DNA of 29,728 bases from DASUKL01 sp036278755 (GTDB lineage: Bacteria; Chloroflexota; Limnocylindria; Limnocylindrales; CSP1-4), in contig DASUKL010000028.1 in assembly GCA_036278755.1 (NCBI GenBank), positions 1 to 29,728 on the forward strand, given 5' to 3'. This document shows, piece after piece, positions 14,504 to 21,410 of this stretch. The position numbers and the translations under genes are program-made. Under the pieces are notes generated by a model that ran no database searches, had not been told where the DNA came from, and saw nothing but the letters and a program-made list of their open reading frames with translations. Within the stretch, counting starts at the first letter, position 1, and each line of letters opens with the position of its first letter.

Positions 14504-14570
14504 CCACCGCGAAGATAGACCGCGCAGACGTCGCGGCCGACAGTCTAGATCGCACCGGAGGCGACCGGCC

Positions 14571-15536
14571 ATGAACCTGGCGATCGAGGCCCAGGGCCTC
14601 GTCAAGACCTACGCCGGAGGCGTGAAGGCCCTCGACGGGCTCAGCTTCAGCGTCGAGGCCGGGTCGATCTTCGGCCTCCTCGGTCCCAATGGGGCGGGGA
14701 AGTCGACCACGGTCAAGATCCTCACCACGCTGACCCTGCCCGACGCTGGCCAGGCCCGTCTCGTGGGGCTGGACGTGCAACGGCAGGCCGCCCAGGTGCG
14801 GCGCGTGATCGGCTGCGTGGCCCAGCGCAACGCCGTCGACCCCGAGGCCACGGGCCGGGAGAACGTCGAGCTGGAGGGCCGCCTCTACGGCCTGGGCGGC
14901 CGTGAGCTCCGCGCCCGCGTCGACGACCTGCTCGAGCGGCTGGGGCTGACGGAGGCCGCCGGCCGGCTGGTAGGCACCTATTCGGGCGGCATGCAGCGCA
15001 AGCTCGACCTGGCCATGGGCCTCGTCCACCGGCCCCAGGTCCTCTTCCTCGACGAGCCCACGACGGGCCTCGATCCCGAGGCCCGGGCCGACATGTGGGC
15101 CGAGATCGAGCGCCTCACGGCGGCCGAGGGACTGACCATCCTGCTCACGACGCACTACCTGGAGGAAGCCGACCGTCTGGCCCGCCGGCTGGCCATCGTC
15201 GATGCCGGCCGGATCGTAGCCCAGGGCACACCGGACGAGCTGAAGGGCGAGCTCCGCGGCGACGCCATCCAGGTCGAGCTCGGCCAGCCGGAGGCCGACG
15301 GGCAGGCCAGGTGGGCCCTCGATGGACTGCCCAGCGTCCACGAGGTCAGCCTCGACGGCGCCTCGCTGCGGGCCCGCGTCGACAGCGGGGCGACGGCTCT
15401 CCCGGCTGTCATGGCCGCCCTCGAGGCGGCCGGGGTCACCGTCCGTTCGGTGACCGTGGCTCGCCCCTCGCTCGACGATGTCTACCTCCGCCACACGGGC
15501 CGGAGCTATCGCCAGATGCAGGAGGCCGTTCGATGA
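14571..15536 (+). CDS. ABC-2 exporter ATP-binding protein (DrrA type)
   Basis: The 321-aa ATPase subunit of a drug- or lipid-type exporter. Walker A GPNGAGKST (38-46), Q loop around VAQRN (83-87), signature YSGGM (137-141), Walker B LFLDEP (158-163) and switch His195 (TTHYLEEA) are intact. The extra C-terminal segment with SLDDVYLRHTG is characteristic of DrrA-like subunits. The ATG at 14571 follows GGAGGCGACCGGCC. Its stop overlaps the permease start by ATGA. The promoter is the extended -10 at 14477-14485, shared in space with the divergent MarR-fusion gene, which probably controls it. Confidence 0.95.
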   Translation: MNLAIEAQGLVKTYAGGVKALDGLSFSVEAGSIFGLLGPNGAGKSTTVKILTTLTLPDAGQARLVGLDVQRQAAQVRRVIGCVAQRNAVDPEATGRENVELEGRLYGLGGRELRARVDDLLERLGLTEAAGRLVGTYSGGMQRKLDLAMGLVHRPQVLFLDEPTTGLDPEARADMWAEIERLTAAEGLTILLTTHYLEEADRLARRLAIVDAGRIVAQGTPDELKGELRGDAIQVELGQPEADGQARWALDGLPSVHEVSLDGASLRARVDSGATALPAVMAALEAAGVTVRSVTVARPSLDDVYLRHTGRSYRQMQEAVR

Positions 15537-16309
15537 CCACCGCTCTCGTCCATTCCTGGTACCTCACCGAGCGGAGCATCCGCAACCTGCTCCGCCAGCC
15601 CTGGTGGATCGCCATCTCCCTGGCCCAGCCGGTGATCTACCTTCTCTTCTTCGGCTCGCTGTTCGGCAAGGTCGTCGAGATCCCCGGGTTCGCGGCGGCC
15701 TCGTACATCACCTTCCTGACCCCCGGCGTGGTGATCATGACGGCGCTCTTCGGGGCCGGCTGGGCCGGCATGGGGGCCATCACGATCATCGAACGGGGCA
15801 TCATGGACCGCTTCCTGACCTCGCCCGTGAGCCGCAGCGCGATCATCGTCGGCTCGCTGGCCGGCACGGCCCTGACCATCGTCATCCAGACCTTCATCGT
15901 CCTAGCGATCGGCTGGGTCCGCGGCGCCACGTACGCCGGCGGCCCGGGCGGCATCGCCGCGGTCGTCGCCGCAGCCGTCCTGCTGGCCCTGCCCATCGGC
16001 GCCCTGTCGCTGGCCACGGGGCTGGTCCTGCGGCGTCAGGAGTCGGTCATCGGCGTCGTCAACATGGTCCTCCTGCCGCTGATGTTCCTCTCCTCCGTCT
16101 TCATGGCCGCCAACCTCATGCCCGACTGGATGCAGACCGTGGCCCGCTACAACCCCGTCGACTGGGCCGTCTCGGCCGCCCGCTCGGCCGTCGCCGCGGA
16201 GCCCGACTGGTCGCTGATCCTGTCCCGCCTGGGCCTCCTGGCTGTCCTGAGCGTGATCTGCATCGCGGTCGCCAGCGGCGCGTTCCGGAGCTACCAGCGC
16301 TCGGTCTGA
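15533..16309 (+). CDS. ABC-2 type exporter permease (DrrB type)
   Basis: 258 aa with six predicted membrane segments (beginning near WWIAISLAQPVIYLLFFGSL, then VVIMTALFGAGWAGMGAI, TIVIQTFIVLAIGW, AAVVAAAVLLALPIGAL, VVNMVLLPLMFLSSVFMA and a last one near LLAVLSVICIAVASG). The family motif is the cytoplasmic ERGIMDRFLTSPVSR between the second and third segments, with the NPVDWAVSAAR region before the last helix. It starts within the ATPase stop codon (ATGA overlap), so the two subunits are made together. With one ATPase and one permease the transporter should be a 2+2 complex. The substrate is unknown. Confidence 0.93.
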   Translation: MTTALVHSWYLTERSIRNLLRQPWWIAISLAQPVIYLLFFGSLFGKVVEIPGFAAASYITFLTPGVVIMTALFGAGWAGMGAITIIERGIMDRFLTSPVSRSAIIVGSLAGTALTIVIQTFIVLAIGWVRGATYAGGPGGIAAVVAAAVLLALPIGALSLATGLVLRRQESVIGVVNMVLLPLMFLSSVFMAANLMPDWMQTVARYNPVDWAVSAARSAVAAEPDWSLILSRLGLLAVLSVICIAVASGAFRSYQRSV

Positions 16310-16318
16310 CGGTCAACG

Positions 16319-16324
16319 TACTCT
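16319..16324 (+). promoter_or_regulatory. Possible -10 TACTCT of fumC
   Basis: TACTCT lies 9 nt before the ATG at 16334 with no clear Shine-Dalgarno sequence. The gap is two nucleotides longer than the common spacing here, so this is a weak call. Confidence 0.3.
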
Positions 16325-16333
16325 AGGGCCCTG

Positions 16334-17773
16334 ATGACGACGAACGAGGGCCCGATGACGGGCGACCAGCCGGTGGGGGTGACGCGCACCGAGACCGACA
16401 GCATGGGCGCCGTCGAAGTCCCGGCCGACCGCTACTGGGGGGCTCAGACCCAGCGCTCCCTGGAGCACTTCCGGATCGGCGATCCGCAGGCCGACCGGAT
16501 GCCTCTGGAGGTCGTCCACGCCCTGGGCCTGCTCAAGCAGGCCGCCGCCCAGGCCAATGCCGCCGCGGGCCGTCTGGACGGCGACAAGGCGGCCCTCATC
16601 GAGCAGGCCGCGACCGAGGTCGCGGCGGGACGGCTCGACGACCACTTCCCGCTCTACGTCTGGCAGACGGGCTCGGGCACCCAGTCGAACATGAACGCCA
16701 ACGAGGTCATCGCCAACCGGGCCATCGAGCTGGCCGGGGGCGTCCTCGGCTCGAAGCGGCCGGTCCACCCCAACGACGACGTCAACATGAGCCAGTCGTC
16801 CAACGACACGTTCCCCACGGCCATGCACATCGCCGCCGCGACGAGCCTGACCGAGCGCCTTGTCCCGGCCGTAGAGGCCCTCCGCGAGGCCCTGGCGGCC
16901 AAGGCTGCGGCCTTCGACGACGTGGTCAAGATCGGCCGGACGCACCTCCAGGACGCCGTGCCACTGACCCTGGGCCAGGAGTTCAGCGGCTACGTGGCCC
17001 AGCTCGAGGCGGACCTGGAGCGGCTCTCGGCGAGCCTGCCCGGCCTCTACGAGCTGGCCATCGGCGGGACGGCCGTGGGCACCGGGCTCAACGCCCCGGC
17101 CGGGTTCGGCGAGGCCTGCGCCGCTCGCATCGCGGCCCTCACCGAGCAGCCCTTCAGCAGCGCCCCCAACAAGTTCGCCGCCCTCGCCGCCCACGATGCC
17201 CTGGTGGCCGCCCACGGGGCGCTGCGGACCTTGGCCGTGAGCCTCATGAAGATCGCCAACGACCTGCGCTGGCTGGGCTCGGGGCCCCGTTCGGGGCTGG
17301 GCGAGCTGCGCCTGCCGGAGAACGAGCCCGGCTCGTCGATCATGCCCGGCAAGGTCAACCCGACCCAGTGCGAGGCCCTGACCATGGTCTGCGTCCAGGT
17401 CATGGGCAACGACGTGGCCGTGGGGGTCGCCGGCTCGCAGGGCAACTTCGAGCTCAACGTCTTCAAGCCCCTGATCATCCGCAACGTCCTCCATTCGAGC
17501 GCCATCCTGGCCGACGCCTGCACGGCGTTCCGGCGTTTCGCGGTCGAGGGCCTGGAGGTCGATCGGACCCGGATCGCCGAGCTCGTGGACCGCTCGCTCA
17601 TGCTCGTCACGGCCCTCAGCCCCCACATCGGCTACGACAAGGCGGCCGAGATCGCCAAGCGGGCCCACCACGACGGCACGACCCTCCGTCAGGCGGCCCT
17701 GGCCAGCGGCTACCTGAGCGCCGACGAGTTCGACGCCTGGGTCCGGCCGGAGGCCATGGTCCGGCCGGAGTGA
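16334..17773 (+). CDS. fumC: Fumarate hydratase class II
   Basis: This iron-independent fumarase (fumarate + water to (S)-malate, TCA cycle) is 479 aa, a little longer than usual because of short extensions at both ends. The three superfamily regions that build the active site are present: TGSGTQSNMNANEV, GRTHLQDAVPLTLGQE and the mobile loop GSSIMPGKVNPTQCEAL. HPNDDVNMSQSSND binds the substrate carboxylates. An internal ATG at 16355 (MTGDQPVGV) is an alternative start, since family conservation begins only near TETDSMGAVEVPADRYWGA. The C-terminus repeats VRPEAMVRPE, a small duplication. It is followed closely by an unrelated gene with its own promoter. Confidence 0.97.
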   Translation: MTTNEGPMTGDQPVGVTRTETDSMGAVEVPADRYWGAQTQRSLEHFRIGDPQADRMPLEVVHALGLLKQAAAQANAAAGRLDGDKAALIEQAATEVAAGRLDDHFPLYVWQTGSGTQSNMNANEVIANRAIELAGGVLGSKRPVHPNDDVNMSQSSNDTFPTAMHIAAATSLTERLVPAVEALREALAAKAAAFDDVVKIGRTHLQDAVPLTLGQEFSGYVAQLEADLERLSASLPGLYELAIGGTAVGTGLNAPAGFGEACAARIAALTEQPFSSAPNKFAALAAHDALVAAHGALRTLAVSLMKIANDLRWLGSGPRSGLGELRLPENEPGSSIMPGKVNPTQCEALTMVCVQVMGNDVAVGVAGSQGNFELNVFKPLIIRNVLHSSAILADACTAFRRFAVEGLEVDRTRIAELVDRSLMLVTALSPHIGYDKAAEIAKRAHHDGTTLRQAALASGYLSADEFDAWVRPEAMVRPE

Positions 17774-17810
17774 TGGCCGATGGCCGGAGGTCCGCCCGAC
17801 CGATCGCCTC

Positions 17811-17819
17811 TGCTAGCAT
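17811..17819 (+). promoter_or_regulatory. Extended -10 TGC-TAGCAT, leaderless promoter of the LolA-like gene
   Basis: TGC-TAGCAT is followed by exactly 7 nt and the GTG at 17827. The nonamer is identical to that in front of tRNA-Asp. Confidence 0.65.
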
Positions 17820-17826
17820 CGGGTCC

Positions 17827-18603
17827 GTGACGATCTCCTCGACCAGCGCCCTGGTCCCGCGCGACCCGGACACGGCGGGCCTGCCTGCGCTCGTCGTCGC
17901 CCCGGCCCCCGACGCGCCCTCCCTGACCGCGCTCTTCACCTTCATGCGCGACGCCGAGCTGCGTTTCGACAGCCTGCGCATGCGGCTCGAGGACCGGACC
18001 CTGGCGGCCGAGGGCGAGCGCGTGGAGTACCACGAGGTCTGGCTCCGCCACCCCGGGCGGGCCAAGGTCGTGACCCGCTTCGATGCCACCGCGGCCCACG
18101 GCGCCAGCCGCGTCTGGGTCAGCGACGGCACGACGATCCAGACCTACGACTCGCGCTCCGGCACGGCCAGCCGGCGGCCCGTGCGCAACCACGTCCGCGG
18201 CGCGACGGACCCCAGCCTGCCCACCTTCGGCCAGGTCTACACGCCGCGCACGGCCCTGCCGATGGAGTCGCTGCCCAACACCTTCGTCCACCCCCACGGC
18301 CTGTGCCGCAACGTGCTGGCCACGAGCGACCTCTCGCTGCTCGGCACAGCCCGCCTCAACGGGCGCGAGATCTACCTCCTGCGGGCCGACCATCCGCGGA
18401 CCACGAAGATCCTCATCGACCGTCCAGACCACGGCCTCGAGGTCGGGGTCGACCGGCTGACGGGGGTCGTCATGCTCCTCGTCGAGCGGGTCGGCGGGCA
18501 GATCACCCGCCAGGCCGAGGTCACGGCCCTGGAACCGGACGCACCCATCGCCGACGCCGTCTTCGTGCTCCACGTCCCGGAGGACGCCCGGACCATCTTC
18601 TGA
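17827..18603 (+). CDS. Hypothetical protein, LolA/RseB-like fold suspected
   Basis: 258 aa. I do not recognise a named family with certainty. The layout (helix LTALFTFMRDAELRFDSLRMRLEDRT, then alternating strands such as YHEVWLRHPGRAKVVTRF, RVWVSDGTTIQTYDS, REIYLLRADH and the late VGVDRLTGVVMLLVERVGGQ) resembles the half-barrel of outer-membrane lipoprotein carrier LolA or the sigma-E regulator RseB. Those proteins are exported, but here the N-terminus has no signal peptide or membrane segment, so it appears cytoplasmic unless the start is wrong. The GTG at 17827 is fixed by the -10 7 nt upstream. The glutamine synthetase gene follows 96 nt later with its own promoter and ribosome-binding site. 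Confidence 0.75.
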   Translation: MTISSTSALVPRDPDTAGLPALVVAPAPDAPSLTALFTFMRDAELRFDSLRMRLEDRTLAAEGERVEYHEVWLRHPGRAKVVTRFDATAAHGASRVWVSDGTTIQTYDSRSGTASRRPVRNHVRGATDPSLPTFGQVYTPRTALPMESLPNTFVHPHGLCRNVLATSDLSLLGTARLNGREIYLLRADHPRTTKILIDRPDHGLEVGVDRLTGVVMLLVERVGGQITRQAEVTALEPDAPIADAVFVLHVPEDARTIF

Positions 18604-18617
18604 GCCCGCCGAGCGCC

Positions 18618-18623
18618 TATGAT
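18618..18623 (+). promoter_or_regulatory. -10 box TATGAT of the glutamine synthetase gene
   Basis: TATGAT lies 76 nt before the ATG at 18700 and predicts a leader of about 70 nt. The leader ends in GAGGAGGACGGA, a good Shine-Dalgarno site. It contrasts with the leaderless gene immediately upstream. Confidence 0.5.
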
Positions 18624-18699
18624 GCCGCTCGACCGTGGCCGCCGCGGAGCTCCTGGGCCCGGCCTCGGCCGTGCGAAGCCGAGCAGCGAGGAGGACGGA

Positions 18700-20094
18700 A
18701 TGCCACATCCGGCGCATGCGACGAGCCACCCGCGGGAGGCCGAGCTGCGGGCCATGCTGGGCGACGGTCGTCTCGACACGCTGATCGTCGCCCTCACCGA
18801 CATGCAGGGCCGGCTCATGGGCAAGCGGGTCCAGGGCCAGGCCTACCTCGACGGCGTCATCGACCACGGGGCCCACTTCTGCACCTACCTCCTGGGCACC
18901 GACATGGAGATGAACACGCCCGAGGGCTTCGCCCTCATGAACTGGGAGACCGGCTACGGCGACTGGGTCATGGAGCCGGTGTGGGACACGTTCCGCGTCC
19001 TGCCCTGGCTGGAGCGGACCGCGATCGTCCTGGCCGACACCGTCGACCGGCCCGGCGGCGAGGAGATCCCGGTCTCTCCGCGCACGATCCTCAAGGGCCA
19101 GGTGGCCCGGGCCGCCGAGCACGGCCTGACCGTCAAGGCCGGCTCCGAGTTCGAGTACTTCGTCCTTCGCCAGACGGTCGACGAGCTGGCCCGCAACGGC
19201 TTCGCCACGCCCGAGCGGTTCGGCACGTACAACGAGGACTACCACCTCCTCCAGGCCACCAAGGCCGAGCCCCTCCACCGTCTCCTGCGCAACCTCATGA
19301 CCGAGGCCCGCATCCCCATCGAGTTCAGCAAGGGCGAGGCCGCGCCCGGCCAGCACGAGGTCAACATCAAGTACGCCGAGGTCCTGGAGTCGGCCGACCG
19401 GAGCGTGCTGTTCAAGCACGGGGCCAAGGAGATCGCCTACCTCAACGGCTTCGGGCTGACCTTCATGGCCAAGCCCGACCACGCCTGGACGGGCTCCTCG
19501 GGCCACCTCCACATGAGCGTCTGGGACGCCGACGGCGAGCGCTCGCTGATGGCCGATGCCCGCTCCCGGGCGCCCTACGGCATGTCCAAGACGATGCGCT
19601 CGTTCCTGGCCGGCATGATGCAGCTCTCGCGCGAGCTGGCCGTCTTCTTCGCCCCCAACATCAACTCCTATAAGCGCTTCGCGGTCAACTCCTGGGCCCC
19701 GGTCAACGTCGTCTGGGGCCGGGACAACCGGACCACCGGCTTTCGCATCGTCGGCGACGACCAGGGCCTGCACATCGAGTGCCGCTTCCCCGGCGGCGAC
19801 ATGAACGCCTACCTGACCTACGCCGCCTTCGTGGGGGCTGGCCTATGGGGCATCGACCACGGCCTGGAGGCCCCGTCGGAATACAAGGGCAACGGTTACC
19901 TGGCCACGGGTTGCGACCGCATGCCCCGGGCGCTCTACGAGGCCATCCGGGCCCTGGAGGAGTCGACGGCGGCCCGCGAGATCTTCGGCGACGTCGTGGT
20001 CGACCACTATCTCAATGCCGCGCGGGTCGAGCAGGAGGCATACGACGCCGTGGTCCACGACTGGGACCGCGAGCGCTACCTCGAACGCGCCTAG
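18700..20094 (+). CDS. Glutamine synthetase family protein
   Basis: 464 aa. It forms gamma-glutamyl amides from glutamate, ATP and ammonia or an amine. The N-terminal beta-grasp domain has ALTDMQGRLMGKR (31-43); catalytic and metal residues lie in AGSEFEYF (147-154), AAPGQHEVN (214-222) and TGSSGHLHMS (264-273); NSYKRF and ECRFPGGDMNAYL complete the active site. The adenylylation motif NLYDLPPEE of typical GlnA is not seen, and the sequence resembles GlnA-like/gamma-glutamylpolyamine or GlnT-type enzymes more than housekeeping GlnA. The glutamine-forming role is therefore not certain. The ATG at 18700 was chosen from the AGGAGG site 7 nt upstream; the frame opens 81 nt earlier within the leader. 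The stop codon lies inside the first copy of a direct repeat. Confidence 0.92.
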   Translation: MPHPAHATSHPREAELRAMLGDGRLDTLIVALTDMQGRLMGKRVQGQAYLDGVIDHGAHFCTYLLGTDMEMNTPEGFALMNWETGYGDWVMEPVWDTFRVLPWLERTAIVLADTVDRPGGEEIPVSPRTILKGQVARAAEHGLTVKAGSEFEYFVLRQTVDELARNGFATPERFGTYNEDYHLLQATKAEPLHRLLRNLMTEARIPIEFSKGEAAPGQHEVNIKYAEVLESADRSVLFKHGAKEIAYLNGFGLTFMAKPDHAWTGSSGHLHMSVWDADGERSLMADARSRAPYGMSKTMRSFLAGMMQLSRELAVFFAPNINSYKRFAVNSWAPVNVVWGRDNRTTGFRIVGDDQGLHIECRFPGGDMNAYLTYAAFVGAGLWGIDHGLEAPSEYKGNGYLATGCDRMPRALYEAIRALEESTAAREIFGDVVVDHYLNAARVEQEAYDAVVHDWDRERYLERA

Positions 20095-20140
20095 GTCGCG
20101 AGGCTGTAAGCGGGCTGCAAGGTCGCCGGACCGGCCGGCC
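20091..20140 (+). repeat. Long direct repeat, copy 1 (overlaps the GS stop codon)
   Basis: It begins CTAGGTCGCGA at the glutamine synthetase stop, contains a 22-nt core (20103-20124, starting GCTGTAAGCGGG) and ends GGACCGGCCGG. The core is identical to 20456-20477. The flanks differ by a few bases and a short gap. Confidence 0.8.
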
Positions 20141-20438
20141 CCCGCCCCGGCGCGGGACCCGCGCTCGCCGCCTCCGCCCCACATCGCATGGATGCGACCC
20201 GCGCTGCGGCCACGGTCGGCGCGACCGCGGGGTCGCGTTCGCTCACCGCAAATGGATCACCGAGAACGGACCGTCGCGCGGCCGCGATCGTCACCTTGGC
20301 GGCGTCGTGTTTGCTCACGGCAAATGGATCACGCGGGAACGGGCTGCCGACGGTGCGGAGCGTCGCGATCGGCCGTATCCATTTGCTGCCAGCAACGAGG
20401 CTGGCGAGCTCGGGCCCGGGTAGCGCCTCGGAGCATCG
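20141..20438. other. Gene-free stretch between the direct repeats
   Basis: Together with its flanks (20095-20682) this is the longest stretch without a supported gene. It contains two tandem units of about 70 nt (20233-20290 and 20305-20371). Each starts with a TTYGCTCACSGCAAATGGAT dyad and ends near CGCGATCG; a third, inverted dyad CATTTGCTGCCAGCAA lies at 20380-20395. Open frames here are short and composed of the repeats. It could be a small non-autonomous mobile element, a cluster of protein-binding sites or an RNA. Confidence 0.55.
20233..20371 (+). repeat. Tandem imperfect repeat, two units of about 60-70 nt
   Basis: Unit 1 starts TCGCGTTCGCTCACCGCAAA at 20233, unit 2 TCGTGTTTGCTCACGGCAAA at 20305. 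Both continue with TGGATCAC, then GAACGG, and end with CGCGATCG. Each unit holds a hyphenated dyad of the type TTTGCT-N-GCAAA. Confidence 0.65.
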
Positions 20439-20492
20439 CTAGGGTCGCGACCGCCGCTGTAAGCGGGCTGCAAGGTCCACGGACCGGCCGGG
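20439..20492 (+). repeat. Long direct repeat, copy 2
   Basis: It starts CTAGGGTCGCGA and carries the same 22-nt core (20456-20477), ending GGACCGGCCGGG. A third, shortened piece (CTGTAAGCGCCGGCCGG) follows at 20501. The distance to copy 1 is about 350 nt. Confidence 0.8.
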
Positions 20493-20531
20493 CGCGGCGT
20501 CTGTAAGCGCCGGCCGGCTACCGTCGGTGCA

Positions 20532-20562
20532 GTGGCCCCTGGTCCTGGGGGACAGGGGCCAC
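20532..20562. terminator. Strong hairpin upstream of lipB
   Basis: GTGGCCCCTG (20532-20541) pairs perfectly with CAGGGGCCAC (20553-20562). Inside, TCC and GGA can pair further past a bulged G, leaving a 4-nt loop. The rightward side continues ATCCATCCCTCTTCC, which is pyrimidine-rich but not a true T tract. It may be a terminator for whatever is transcribed from the repeat region, or part of a structured RNA. Confidence 0.5.
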
Positions 20563-20666
20563 ATCCATCCCTCTTCCTGCAGCCCCTCGGCTGCGCCTCG
20601 CGCCGGGACCACGGTGTGGCGGCGCAAGCGGACCCCGGAGGCCTGCCGTGCGGTCCTGGGCGGTGC

Positions 20667-20675
20667 TGATATCGT
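20667..20675 (+). promoter_or_regulatory. Extended -10 TGA-TATCGT, leaderless promoter of lipB
   Basis: TGA-TATCGT is followed by exactly 7 nt (GCCTGCC) and the ATG at 20683. No Shine-Dalgarno sequence is present. Confidence 0.55.
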
Positions 20676-20682
20676 GCCTGCC

Positions 20683-21405
20683 ATGGAGCTGGAAGTCAGC
20701 TGGCTGGGCCGCATCCCCTATCGGGCCGCCTGGGAGCGCCAGCACGAGTTGGTTGCGGAGCGGGCCGCCGGGCGCATCCCTGATCAGCTGCTGCTGCTCG
20801 AGCATCCGGCGGTCCTGACCCTCGGCCGGCAGGCCGACCCGGCCCACGTCCTGGCCTCGCCCGAGACGCTGGCCGAGCGTGGCATCGAGCTCATCCGTGT
20901 CGAGCGCGGCGGCGAGGTGACCTACCACGGACCGGGCCAGCTCGTGGCCTACCCCATCGTCCAGCTGCCGGCCCGGGGCATCCTCATCCGTCCCTACGTG
21001 CGGGCCCTCGAGGCGGCCATGATCGACGTCTGTGCCAGCTACGGGGTCGCCGCTGGCCGGCGGGCGGGCCATCCGGGCTGCTGGTGTGACCCGGACGGCC
21101 CGGGCCCCCGCAAGATCGGGGCCCTGGGTGTGCGCATCGAGCACGGCGTGACGTACCACGGCATCGCCCTCAACGTGACGACGGCGCTGGCCGACTTCGA
21201 GTTGATCGAGGCCTGCGGCCTGCCTGGCCTGGACTCCACCTCCATCGCCCACGAGGCCGGCTGGTCTCCGGGACCCCCGACGACCGCGTCGGTCCACGAG
21301 GCGGGCCTGCGCTTCGCCCGGACCCTGCCCGCCGCCCTGGAGATGGCCGCGAGCCACGATGCGCCGGTCGGCGCGGCCGCCGCAGCCGCCGCAGCCAGCG
21401 GCTGA
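20683..21405 (+). CDS. lipB: Octanoyl-[acyl-carrier-protein]:protein transferase
   Basis: A 240-aa LipB, which moves the octanoyl group from ACP to lipoyl domains as the first step of endogenous lipoylation of 2-oxoacid dehydrogenases and the glycine cleavage H protein. The substrate loop RGGEVTYHGPGQL (75-87) and the catalytic pair Lys144 (RKIGALGVRI) and Cys178 (EACGLPGLD) are intact, as is GVTYHGIALNV. The C-terminus carries an unusual alanine run (GAAAAAAAASG) that is probably disordered. The start at 20683 agrees with the family and with the extended -10 7 nt upstream; an open frame extends 156 nt further up. No lipA is in the window. The GalT-like gene follows after 5 nt. Confidence 0.95.
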   Translation: MELEVSWLGRIPYRAAWERQHELVAERAAGRIPDQLLLLEHPAVLTLGRQADPAHVLASPETLAERGIELIRVERGGEVTYHGPGQLVAYPIVQLPARGILIRPYVRALEAAMIDVCASYGVAAGRRAGHPGCWCDPDGPGPRKIGALGVRIEHGVTYHGIALNVTTALADFELIEACGLPGLDSTSIAHEAGWSPGPPTTASVHEAGLRFARTLPAALEMAASHDAPVGAAAAAAAASG

Positions 21406-21410
21406 AGGCC

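Noticed and set aside
17710..19773. Leftward 687-codon open frame opposite glutamine synthetase
   Set aside because: Composition is Gly/Ala/Arg/Val typical of GC-rich antisense frames, with no motif; the opposite strand carries clear enzymes.
20091..20318. Leftward 75-codon ORF in the repeat island
   Set aside because: Its sequence is just the translated tandem repeat (DPFAVS twice) and runs into the glutamine synthetase stop region.
20233..20371. CRISPR-like array
   Set aside because: Only two imperfect units of about 60-70 nt, no uniform spacers and no cas genes.
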